Positions 1 to 6,711 of a DNA stretch of 8,946 nt are shown in pieces. How positions within the stretch are numbered: the first letter of the stretch is position 1; every line of letters begins with the position of its first letter. The stretch is from Spirochaetales bacterium (GTDB lineage Bacteria; Spirochaetota; Spirochaetia; DSM-16054; Sediminispirochaetaceae), in assembly GCA_021767325.1 (NCBI GenBank), contig JAASTM010000058.1:1-8946 (forward strand), given 5' to 3'. Under the pieces are notes generated by a model. The model was not told the origin of the DNA and made no database searches. It saw nothing but the letters and a program-made list of their open reading frames with translations. The translations under genes and the position numbers were made by a program.

Positions 1-638
1 ATGATACGCACATCCTTGGATCGTTCACCCTTGCTTCCCAGGCTGTGAATGGCCGCAAGCTTAGCAATGGTAGTGGTCTTTCCCACTCCGGTCGGTCCGA
101 TCAGGATTATTATCCGGGGTTTGCCCTCACGATAGCTCTCTTTTACGGGAACACTCTCGCCAATCCACTCCAAGACCTGTGCCAGGACAAAATCGGTATC
201 ATTCAACTGCTCGTAGCTGAGCTCCTGACGTACCCGTTCCAGTAGATTCTGAATGAATTGAAAACTGAACTCATTCGAAGAAAGCACCTCGGTAACCTGG
301 GCGAATACCGGGTGTTCCTCTTTCTCTTTGGCCGGGGTGTAGGTTTCAAACTGCTGCTTGAGCGACTGTACCTCTTCGAGCACCTTTTGCAGCGTTTTGT
401 CACCGCGCACACTCTCCAGGATTTTCTGTTTCTCCTCCTGGACACGAGCTTTCTGCTTGGCCGGGGTTTCTTGGGCTATATAACCGGTCATTTCGACCCC
501 CTCTTTCGAGAACATACCCAGAAAACCGCCTAAGCGAACCGTCCGATGAGTCAAAATCTTGGCCCGCTCGCCGTATTTATGGCGGATTTTTTCCAACACT
601 TCGTGATGGGTCGGGGCTTGTTCAGTAAAATACTGCAT
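1..638 (-). CDS. flhF: FlhF, flagellar SRP-family GTPase (3' end beyond window)
   Basis: Partial gene, 212 complete codons. FlhF is a GTPase related to Ffh and FtsY that works at the cell pole to set where and how many flagella are built, usually with the ATPase FleN/FlhG, whose gene often follows. The protein begins MQYFTEQAPTHHEVLEKIR, and residues 1-54 form the N-terminal B-type region in the spirochaete style. Residues about 55-110 are charged and probably coiled (many K, E, Q). An N-domain helical region spans about 112-172. A hydrophobic strand then leads into the G1/P-loop GPTGVGKTTT at residues 181-190, the nucleotide-binding site. The window ends soon after it, so G2-G5 are not visible. 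The ATG at 638-636 has AAGGA six bases upstream and lies 12 bp after the flhA stop, so it is the last operon gene seen. The reading frame is open to the window edge with no break. Confidence 0.95.
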   Translation of the reverse strand, partial: MQYFTEQAPTHHEVLEKIRHKYGERAKILTHRTVRLGGFLGMFSKEGVEMTGYIAQETPAKQKARVQEEKQKILESVRGDKTLQKVLEEVQSLKQQFETYTPAKEKEEHPVFAQVTEVLSSNEFSFQFIQNLLERVRQELSYEQLNDTDFVLAQVLEWIGESVPVKESYREGKPRIIILIGPTGVGKTTTIAKLAAIHSLGSKGERSKDVRI

Positions 639-650
639 ATCCTATCCTTT

Positions 651-2753
651 TCATGACTGCTGTACCTGGGTATCCAGGACGATTTCACCCAGTCCTTCCG
701 TGGTTATATCCGATACCACCTCCGGTACCGATAAGACCGCAACATCGGGGATATCCCGCTCCAGACTCTGCCGAACCAGCCTGCGGGCCGCTTCCGAACA
801 GAGCAGTACCGGCATGTACCCCAACTGCTGTATCTGATGAACCGCATTAGTTGCCGTATTGATCCACGCACGGTGCTTCTCCGGTTCGAGAGAAGCCACC
901 GGACCTTTGGCGGTTTCTACCCGGGAATCAATAATCTCCTGCTCGAGGGACGGCTCAATTGTCAGCACCCGCAATACCCGGTTTTCATCGGCGTACTGCA
1001 GACAGATCTGCCGTCCGAGGGACTGACGAGCCTTCTCTACCAGAAAAGCTACATTATTAGAAACCGGTGCATAATCGGCCAGGGTTTCCAATATGGGCAC
1101 CATATTACGGATTGAAACCCGTTCCTGCAATAAGCTCTGCAGTACTTTCTGGATTTCTCCGAGGGACAGCGACTTGTTCACATCATCGACCACCGCCGGA
1201 TAGTTCTCACGCAGGGTGTCCAGTATCGACTTGACTTCCTGACGTCCGAGCATTTCGTGGGCATGCCGCTTGATGATCTCGGTGAGGTGGGTAGCGATAA
1301 TGGAAGGACTGTCCACCACCGTGTAACCCGAGCGTTCGGCCTCTTCCCGGTGAGCCTCGTCGATCCACAGAGCCGGCAGTCCGAAGGCCGGGTCGGTAGT
1401 CGCTTCACCTTCGATCTCTTCGCTCACATCCCCCGGGTTGATAGCCAGATAAAATCCCGTCTTGAGTTTTCCGCGGCCGACCTCCACCCCTTTTATCTTC
1501 ACACTGTATTCACTCGGTTCTAAGCGCATGTTATCGATAATCCGTATTCTGGGTACCACCAGACCGAGCTCAAGCGCAGATTCCCGCCGTATACGGGTAA
1601 TCCGGTCGAGCAGTTCGGCCCCCTGATCCTTGTCGACCAGAGGGATAAGACCGTAGCCCAGCTCCAGGGACAGCGGGTCGAGCGGTACGACCGGCGACAC
1701 GTCCTGCGGCTCGGTTTCCTGCGGCGCCGCTTCTTCGGTCTGCCGGGCGGCCTGCTCCTCAGCGATATGCTTGCGTGAAAGCCGGTAGGCCAAAAAGCCG
1801 ATCAACAGGGAAAGGGGAATCAGCACCAGGGTCGGAAAACCGGGCAGAATCGACAGGAAGAGGAGAAATATGGCAGCGATCCAGTAGACCCGTGAATGCT
1901 GGCTGAACTGTTGGGAGACATCCGACCCGAAAGTACCGTCGGATATAGCCCGTGTCACGATCAAGCCGGTTGCAGTAGATATGAACAGGGCCGGAAACTG
2001 GGTCACCAGTCCGTCACCAACGGTCAGTGACACATAGGTGTTGGCTGCCAATCCAAGTGATTCGCCGTGAATGGTGGTACCCACAATCAATCCGCCGACT
2101 ATATTGATGGCGGTGATCAAAATACCGACCTTTACGTTTCCCGAAACGAACTTCGAGGCACCGTCCATAGCTCCGTAGAAATCAACTTCCTTCTGCAGAT
2201 CGTTTTTCTGTTTGGTAGCTTCCTCTTCACTCAGTGTACCCGAATTATAGGCCGCTTCAATGGCCATCTGTTTACCGGGCAGTGCATCCAGGGTAAATCG
2301 TGCGGCAACTTCCGCGACGCGAGTGGCACCCTTGGTAATAACGATAAACTGCACCGAAATCAGAATGATGAAGATAATAAAACCGATAACCAGACCCTCG
2401 GTTCCCGAGGTACCGACGACAAAGGTTGCAAAAGCCCGCACGATCTTGCCGTCGAATTCGCTTCCCTGCGAGAGGATGAGACGTGTCGAGCTCACATTCA
2501 GAGCCAGACCGAAGACCGTCGAAATCAGGAGAAGAGTCGGGAAAACGGAAAACTCCAGCGCGCGCCTTGTGTAGAGTACGATCAGAATAACCAGCAGACT
2601 GAACACCAGGTTCGAGGCCATCAACAGATCGAGCATAAACGCCGGCAATGGTATAATCATCATCGCGATAACAGCGATTACACCTACTGCTACCAGTATA
2701 TCGTTGCGGCCGTTCAGCAGAGATCCCCGCAATGTGCCGGAAATATCAGCCAT
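651..2753 (-). CDS. flhA: FlhA, flagellar type III export gate protein
   Basis: A 700-residue inner-membrane protein, normal for the FHIPEP family. It forms a nonameric ring around the FliPQR-FlhB gate, couples export to ion flow, and docks chaperone-substrate complexes through its C-terminal domain. About eight hydrophobic segments lie in residues 17-325. The FHIPEP signature is at 145-168 (RVAEVAARFTLDALPGKQM, then AIEAA), followed by the conserved loop MDGASKFVSGN at 196-206. An acidic, Glu/Gln-rich linker (330-352) leads to the soluble domain (about 355-690). I chose the ATG at 2753-2751 because AAGGAG sits six bases upstream. An in-frame GTG at 2768 would add five residues encoded by the Shine-Dalgarno site itself, so it is unlikely. 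Two family positions differ from the usual consensus: Glu166 for Asp and Asn206 for Asp. It follows flhB after 34 bp. Confidence 0.97.
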   Translation of the reverse strand: MADISGTLRGSLLNGRNDILVAVGVIAVIAMMIIPLPAFMLDLLMASNLVFSLLVILIVLYTRRALEFSVFPTLLLISTVFGLALNVSSTRLILSQGSEFDGKIVRAFATFVVGTSGTEGLVIGFIIFIILISVQFIVITKGATRVAEVAARFTLDALPGKQMAIEAAYNSGTLSEEEATKQKNDLQKEVDFYGAMDGASKFVSGNVKVGILITAINIVGGLIVGTTIHGESLGLAANTYVSLTVGDGLVTQFPALFISTATGLIVTRAISDGTFGSDVSQQFSQHSRVYWIAAIFLLFLSILPGFPTLVLIPLSLLIGFLAYRLSRKHIAEEQAARQTEEAAPQETEPQDVSPVVPLDPLSLELGYGLIPLVDKDQGAELLDRITRIRRESALELGLVVPRIRIIDNMRLEPSEYSVKIKGVEVGRGKLKTGFYLAINPGDVSEEIEGEATTDPAFGLPALWIDEAHREEAERSGYTVVDSPSIIATHLTEIIKRHAHEMLGRQEVKSILDTLRENYPAVVDDVNKSLSLGEIQKVLQSLLQERVSIRNMVPILETLADYAPVSNNVAFLVEKARQSLGRQICLQYADENRVLRVLTIEPSLEQEIIDSRVETAKGPVASLEPEKHRAWINTATNAVHQIQQLGYMPVLLCSEAARRLVRQSLERDIPDVAVLSVPEVVSDITTEGLGEIVLDTQVQQS

Positions 2754-2759
2754 AATATT

Positions 2760-2765
2760 CTCCTT
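2760..2765 (-). promoter_or_regulatory. flhA ribosome-binding site that fixes the start
   Basis: AAGGAG on the minus strand, six bases before the ATG at 2753. It lies inside the five-codon extension that would result from the upstream GTG at 2768, which argues for the shorter FlhA. Confidence 0.85.
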
Positions 2766-2787
2766 CACTCTGTTTCCAATAGTTCAA

Positions 2788-4011
2788 TTAAGATACCCTC
2801 TCCTGCTCTTTCATTCGATATACCTCGGACAGTACGATTGCCATGACCTCGTAATACTGCTCGGGGATTTCATCTCCGATCTCCACTTCCGCATACAGGG
2901 CCCGGGCCAGGGGTTTGTTTTCGATTACCGGCACCTCATTTTCCCGGGCAATCTCCTTAATTCTCTGGGCAATATGGTCCTGCCCTTTGGCAATGACCAT
3001 GGGTGCGTTCATCTTCTCCTGCTTCCATTCGAGTCCGATGGCATAGTGGGTCGGGTTGGTGACCACCACATCGGCCTCCGGCACATTCTGCATCATGTTC
3101 TGATTCAGCATATCCCGCATCCGTTCCCTGAGCCGGCTGCGGATCAGCGGATCACCCTCCATGGTTTTGCGCTCTTCTTTTACTTCCTGTTTCGTCATTT
3201 TCAAAGAATCGAGGTGCTGTTTGCGCTGGAACAGATAATCCGGAAGGGACATCAAGAGCATAGCAATCGCCGCTTCGACTAGAATTCGGAAGGCAATACC
3301 GGCTATATTTACCAGTGAGTACTGGTACGGTGCATTTACAAACTGGATAATCATATCCATCTCGATGCGGATGTTTATGTACGCAATGATGCCGATAACC
3401 ACAACCTTCATGATTGATTTCCAGAAGTTGAACAGCGCCTCGCCGGAAAAAAATGATTTCTGCAGAAACCGTGAAAAGTTCGGAGCGATCTTGCTGAAGT
3501 CGGGGGTGATCGGCTTAGTACTGAACAGGAAGCCTACCTGCAGCAGATTCGCCAGCAGGGCCGCCACAAAGGCTATCAGCGCCGGAGGCGCGAACAGTCG
3601 TATGAAGTAATTGAAAAAGGCCGGGACAATCTGGGCTTCCCGGGCTGGATCGAGCTCGGTAGAAAGCTTCAGAAAAAATGTCAGCATCTCCTCCATGGTA
3701 GCCCACATTCTGGGGGCCATAATGCCGATGGCAATGATCGGGAACAAGAGCACCAGCGCGGATGTAAACTCGGAGCTCTTGGCTACCTTGCCGTCCTCAC
3801 GGGCTTTGCGGATTTTGTGTTCGGTGGGCTCTTCGGTTCGCCCTTCGTCTTCAGCGGCAAACCACTGCAGATGAATAGCAAAGCTGCCGGCAGCGGTGGC
3901 GGTGGTTCCGGGAGCAGAGGCTCCGGTAGAGCCGGGCTCTGCAGCGCCGCCCGCCGTCTCGAGTCCGAGAAGCCGGCGGTAGTATTCATCTAGGTTGAGC
4001 CATTCACTCAT
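2788..4011 (-). CDS. flhB: FlhB, self-cleaving export switch protein
   Basis: A 407-residue inner-membrane protein that wraps the FliPQR gate and switches export from rod/hook to filament substrates after cleaving itself. The family core starts at about residue 45 (IHLQWFAAEDEGRTEEPTE), with the conserved EEPTEHKIRKAREDGKVAKS. Membrane segments lie near 84-102, 140-160, 197-217 and 236-257, then a charged cytoplasmic linker (about 262-310). The autocleavage motif NPTH is at 319-322, with cleavage expected between Asn319 and Pro320. The C-terminal domain runs to about 400 and holds the usual IPVIENKPLARALY-like stretch (359-373). Before the core there is an N-terminal extension, with an Ala/Gly/Thr/Pro-rich stretch at about 19-42. 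The start ATG overlaps the fliR stop by four bases (ATGA) and has GGGAGG six bases upstream, so translation is probably coupled to fliR and the extension appears real. Confidence 0.97.
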   Translation of the reverse strand: MSEWLNLDEYYRRLLGLETAGGAAEPGSTGASAPGTTATAAGSFAIHLQWFAAEDEGRTEEPTEHKIRKAREDGKVAKSSEFTSALVLLFPIIAIGIMAPRMWATMEEMLTFFLKLSTELDPAREAQIVPAFFNYFIRLFAPPALIAFVAALLANLLQVGFLFSTKPITPDFSKIAPNFSRFLQKSFFSGEALFNFWKSIMKVVVIGIIAYINIRIEMDMIIQFVNAPYQYSLVNIAGIAFRILVEAAIAMLLMSLPDYLFQRKQHLDSLKMTKQEVKEERKTMEGDPLIRSRLRERMRDMLNQNMMQNVPEADVVVTNPTHYAIGLEWKQEKMNAPMVIAKGQDHIAQRIKEIARENEVPVIENKPLARALYAEVEIGDEIPEQYYEVMAIVLSEVYRMKEQERVS

Positions 4012-4805
4012 ACCGAACCTCCCCGCTCGACATCGGCCAGGTAGCGCATAATTTCCAGGAAGCTGGCATCGATAATGCGTGCAAACGCCTCCATTAAAAA
4101 GGGCATAGTAACCATGATCATTACAAAGGCGATGCCAATTTTAATCGGGAACCCAAGCATCAGCAGGTTCATCTGGGGTGCGGCTTTGGCCAGCAGTCCC
4201 ATGGACACCGAAATCAGCAGCAGGGTCCCTAGGATCGGGAAAGAGATAATCAGCGCCTGCCGAAATAGCTCGGAGAGGCTACCGAGAATCAGATCCAGCA
4301 GTCCCTTCCGGCTGGAGATGATATCCACCGCCCGCATCACCTGAAATGAACGCAATACTCCCGCTAAAAACAGTTTCTGAAAACCACCGACAATGATAAA
4401 CACGAACATGGCGATGATATTCAAGAACTGTCCCATCAGGGGTATCTGTACCTGGGCCATCGGATCGTACACCTGCGAAGCCCCGAACCCCATCTGAAAG
4501 GAGAAGTACTGTCCGGCCACCAGGAAGGCCGCGTAAATTACAGTGAGGACAAAGCCCAGGCTGATACCAATCAGTGCTTCGCCTACCAGGAGAAACATAT
4601 ACTGAACCCCGTTGCCGGGCATGGGATAGCCGGCTTCATACACCCAGGGAAAAATCATGACTGCGGTAAACAGCCCCAGTGCAACCCGGGCAACCCCGGG
4701 AATCGCCCGTGAGGAGAGCAGCGGTGCGACACTGAGCATCGCAAAAACGCGAGTGAAAAGTATGAGAAAGAGTTGTGCATTTTCGGCCATAAGGTCGATA
4801 TTCAC
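4008..4805 (-). CDS. fliR: FliR, export gate membrane protein
   Basis: A 265-residue, strongly hydrophobic protein of normal FliR length. Five FliP, four FliQ and one FliR form the helical core of the export gate in well-studied flagella. Hydrophobic segments lie near 9-29, 38-58, 68-92, 125-147, 183-205 and 220-245. Family motifs include FQMGFGASQVYDP (103-115) and GLLAKAAPQMNLLMLGFPIKIG (203-224). The start is a GTG at 4805-4803, ten bases after GGGAGG. The next in-frame ATG (residue 6) would be 25 bases from that site and has no site of its own. The gene begins six bases after the fliQ stop and ends overlapping the flhB start by four bases, so these three genes are probably translationally coupled. 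Confidence 0.96.
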   Translation of the reverse strand: MNIDLMAENAQLFLILFTRVFAMLSVAPLLSSRAIPGVARVALGLFTAVMIFPWVYEAGYPMPGNGVQYMFLLVGEALIGISLGFVLTVIYAAFLVAGQYFSFQMGFGASQVYDPMAQVQIPLMGQFLNIIAMFVFIIVGGFQKLFLAGVLRSFQVMRAVDIISSRKGLLDLILGSLSELFRQALIISFPILGTLLLISVSMGLLAKAAPQMNLLMLGFPIKIGIAFVMIMVTMPFLMEAFARIIDASFLEIMRYLADVERGGSV

Positions 4806-4811
4806 CGCGCT

Positions 4812-5081
4812 TTAGCCTCCCATCTGCGAAATCAAATTGAGTATTTTAAAGGTGAACTGCTGCATCGACTGCAGCATCCACGGCCCGAAGAACGCCACGC
4901 TGGCCAAGATAGCCGCGATTTTGGGTACAAAGGTCAGGGTCTGCTCCTGGATACTGGTGGTAGCCTGAAAAATCGAAATCACCAATCCTACCGCAACCCC
5001 GATGATCAGCATGGGTGCGGCGATGATAAGAACCTGAAAGACCCCGCTCTGCATAATATTGGCAGCCATTCCTATGCTCAT
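4812..5081 (-). CDS. fliQ: FliQ, small export gate membrane protein
   Basis: An 89-residue protein, the typical FliQ size. It is a two-helix hairpin of the export gate. Hydrophobic helices are at about 15-39 and 53-72, joined by the family loop ATTSIQEQTLTFVPK at 40-54. The ATG at 5081 follows AGGAGG with five bases between, one of the best ribosome-binding sites in the window. The gene starts 21 bp after the fliP stop. Its last codons (Met-Gly-Gly-stop) contain the GGGAGG that serves the next gene, fliR, so the end of fliQ and the start of fliR are functionally interlocked. Confidence 0.96.
   Translation of the reverse strand: MSIGMAANIMQSGVFQVLIIAAPMLIIGVAVGLVISIFQATTSIQEQTLTFVPKIAAILASVAFFGPWMLQSMQQFTFKILNLISQMGG
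4816..4821 (-). promoter_or_regulatory. fliR ribosome-binding site inside the fliQ end
   Basis: GGGAGG on the minus strand within the last codons of fliQ, ten bases before the fliR GTG. The spacing is longer than for its neighbours, and ribosomes ending fliQ would be positioned to restart at fliR. It decides the GTG start of fliR. Confidence 0.7.
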
Positions 5082-5102
5082 AATCTCCTCCTATCCCGCT
5101 TC

Positions 5103-5888
5103 CTAATTAAAGCTCTGTATGAGCTGCTGGGTTATCAAGCCCCAACCGTCAACCAGTACGAACAGAATGATCTTGAACGGCAGCGAGATCATAATCGGCG
5201 GCAGCATGATCATTCCCATTGACATGAGGGTGGAAGCTACCACCATGTCGATAACTATAAAGGGTATGAACAGCAGAATCCCGATTTTGAAGGCTACCGT
5301 AAGTTCATGCAGTACATATGCCGGAATCAATACATAGGTGGGGACTTCCGAGAAGTTGGCCGGCTTTGGAAGCCCGCGCATCCGCATGAACAGCTGAATC
5401 ATCTCGTGGTTATCATCCATCTGGCGGTACATGAAGATGCGCATAGGTGAGATCGCCTCGTCATACATCTCCTCGATTCCGATTTCACCTTCGGCAAAGG
5501 GTTGAAAGGCCTCCTGGTACACATTGTCTATAGTCGGCCACATGATGAAGAGCGTGAGAAACAGGGCGACCCCCATCATGACCTGATTCGGCGGCACCTG
5601 CTGCAGCGAGAGTGCGCGCCGGATAAAATCCAGTACAATCGCGATACGCAGAAAACTGGTCATCAGGATGATGATTGAAGGTGATAGAGTAATAACCGTC
5701 AACAGCAGCAGGATCTGCAGACTGAGCGCCACTTCCTGATTGTTTTGCGGTTCCTGGACAGTGATATCGATAAACGGAATGTTTATGCCCTGGTCGGTTT
5801 CCGCCACCGCCTCCTGAGCAAACAGCGCTCCGGCGGCACACAGATGTATCACCACGATAATTAACAAGAAAAATATGCGTTTTTTCAT
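5103..5888 (-). CDS. fliP: FliP, export gate pore protein
   Basis: A 261-residue protein that forms the pore of the flagellar export gate as a pentamer. It starts with MKKRIFFLLIIVVIH and a hydrophobic run ending near ALFAQ. This is a Sec signal peptide with likely cleavage near residue 24, as is usual for FliP. Residues about 25-52 are periplasmic. Membrane segments follow at about 55-80, 103-119, 188-222 and 224-246. Family motifs include LSPSIIILMTSFLRI (68-82), RRALSLQQVPPNQVMMG (90-106) and PAYVLHELTVAFKIGILLF (189-207). The ATG at 5888 lies 22 bp after fliO. Its ribosome-binding region is a run of eight G bases one base from the start codon, unlike the purine-mixed sites of the other genes. 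The reading frame is intact. Confidence 0.97.
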   Translation of the reverse strand: MKKRIFFLLIIVVIHLCAAGALFAQEAVAETDQGINIPFIDITVQEPQNNQEVALSLQILLLLTVITLSPSIIILMTSFLRIAIVLDFIRRALSLQQVPPNQVMMGVALFLTLFIMWPTIDNVYQEAFQPFAEGEIGIEEMYDEAISPMRIFMYRQMDDNHEMIQLFMRMRGLPKPANFSEVPTYVLIPAYVLHELTVAFKIGILLFIPFIVIDMVVASTLMSMGMIMLPPIMISLPFKIILFVLVDGWGLITQQLIQSFN

Positions 5889-5889
5889 T

Positions 5890-5897
5890 CCCCCCCC
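5890..5897 (-). promoter_or_regulatory. G8 tract acting as the fliP ribosome-binding region
   Basis: Eight consecutive G bases on the minus strand, followed by one A and the fliP ATG. No AGGAGG-like site is present in the 22-bp fliO-fliP gap, so this run is the only candidate to pair with the 3' end of 16S rRNA. The distance to the start codon is shorter than usual unless the 5' part of the run is used. Homopolymer runs of this length can change length during replication. Confidence 0.6.
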
Positions 5898-5910
5898 AGT
5901 CTTAATCCCA

Positions 5911-6651
5911 TTACATATTCTTCAATCGCTCTCTCTGCTGCTGCAGAAAGACTGCACTCCCGCCGATGCTGCCGCCCTGATTGCCGGTCGAGCCGGCCGT
6001 GCTGGCCGACCCGTTGGCGGCGGGTTGAGGCTCAGCGGCACTTCCCTTCGAAAAAATCCCCTTCAGGGCATTCTGGAAAGTCTTGGTGCCGGCGCTCATC
6101 TGCGATCGATAAAGATGAATGGCATCCAGAGTCTCTCTCTCTTCGATTCTGGAAACCAGCTGAACTCCTCCTTCGGCCGAACCGACTAGAAAGACCTCGT
6201 TTCCAACCTCTACCAGATGCAGTGAGCGGTTCCCCTGCAGGTTCTGTGTGGAGAGTACGTTAATGAGACTGTCCGGTTGAGTACGCGGATTGCCCACGCG
6301 CTTGAGAAGAAAAAACACTCCATAGATGGCAGCAATCACCCCGCCTAATACTAACACCATGCGCAGAAAGTCCCACACGGTGAAGGTATTCAGGCCCTCT
6401 TCGAGCTCTACTTGCGGTGATTGAGTGTCACGAATAACAAGCTCTTCTTCGTTTACCGCGGACGGCTGCTCCGTCCCGGTATTTGTCGTCTCCGCAGCTT
6501 CTGCTCCGGTGCTCTCCTGAGCACTCTGAGCGGCTGCGGCGCTTTGTGCCGATGTGTCTGCTTCCGAACCTGCGTTACTTTGAGTCCACGCAGGCAACCC
6601 ACTCAGAAACAGCACTCCGGCCAAGGCGATGATAATAAATACGCGTTTCAC
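5911..6651 (-). CDS. fliO: FliO-like export gate assembly protein
   Basis: A 246-residue protein in the fliO position just before fliP (called fliZ or an unnamed ORF in some spirochaete annotations). FliO helps FliP oligomerise during gate assembly. The sequence shows a signal peptide (residues 1 to about 23, MKRVFIIIALAGVLFLSG), then an Ala/Ser/Glu/Thr-rich acidic region (25-88). A membrane helix at 93-117 is followed at once by LLKRVG, then a FliO cytoplasmic domain (about 122-190, with SLHLVEVGNEVFLVG). The tail is Gly/Ser/Ala-rich and ends in a basic, Gln-rich helix. I start at the GTG at 6651 because GGGAGGGG lies immediately upstream. A TTG at 6663 in frame would turn that site into coding sequence. 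The assignment rests on topology and gene order, since FliO sequences are poorly conserved. Confidence 0.88.
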   Translation of the reverse strand: MKRVFIIIALAGVLFLSGLPAWTQSNAGSEADTSAQSAAAAQSAQESTGAEAAETTNTGTEQPSAVNEEELVIRDTQSPQVELEEGLNTFTVWDFLRMVLVLGGVIAAIYGVFFLLKRVGNPRTQPDSLINVLSTQNLQGNRSLHLVEVGNEVFLVGSAEGGVQLVSRIEERETLDAIHLYRSQMSAGTKTFQNALKGIFSKGSAAEPQPAANGSASTAGSTGNQGGSIGGSAVFLQQQRERLKNM

Positions 6652-6653
6652 GT

Positions 6654-6661
6654 CCCCTCCC
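6654..6661 (-). promoter_or_regulatory. fliO ribosome-binding site that fixes the GTG start
   Basis: GGGAGGGG on the minus strand, two bases before the GTG at 6651 (the GGAGG core is four bases away). It falls inside the extension implied by the in-frame TTG at 6663, so the shorter protein beginning with a clean signal peptide is preferred. Confidence 0.75.
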
Positions 6662-6711
6662 AATTATCTACATCGCTCGCCGTTGATGTATTTGTATGTA
6701 TAGGCCGAAGG

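Noticed and set aside
2754..2768. Upstream GTG start for flhA adding five residues
   Set aside because: The added codons are the AAGGAG Shine-Dalgarno site of the ATG at 2753.
2067..2846. Long plus-strand open frame (259 codons) opposite the flhA 5' end
   Set aside because: It is antisense to a strongly conserved gene, is full of His, Asn, Gln and Arg without any domain, and has no good ribosome-binding site. It is a mirror of flhA codon use.
2704..3282. Plus-strand frame of 192 codons across the flhA/flhB junction
   Set aside because: It lies wholly opposite flhA and flhB, with biased His/Leu/Phe composition and no recognisable motif. It is a shadow frame.
6652..6663. Upstream TTG start for fliO adding four residues
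   Set aside because: The added codons contain the GGGAGGGG site for the GTG at 6651, and the signal peptide begins naturally at that GTG.
6652..6711. The 60-bp fliY-fliO gap as an internal promoter, terminator or small RNA
   Set aside because: A TATACAT-like stretch is present but there is no matching -35 element, no stem followed by a T run, and no stable hairpin that I can see. It reads as a plain spacer ending in the fliO ribosome-binding site.
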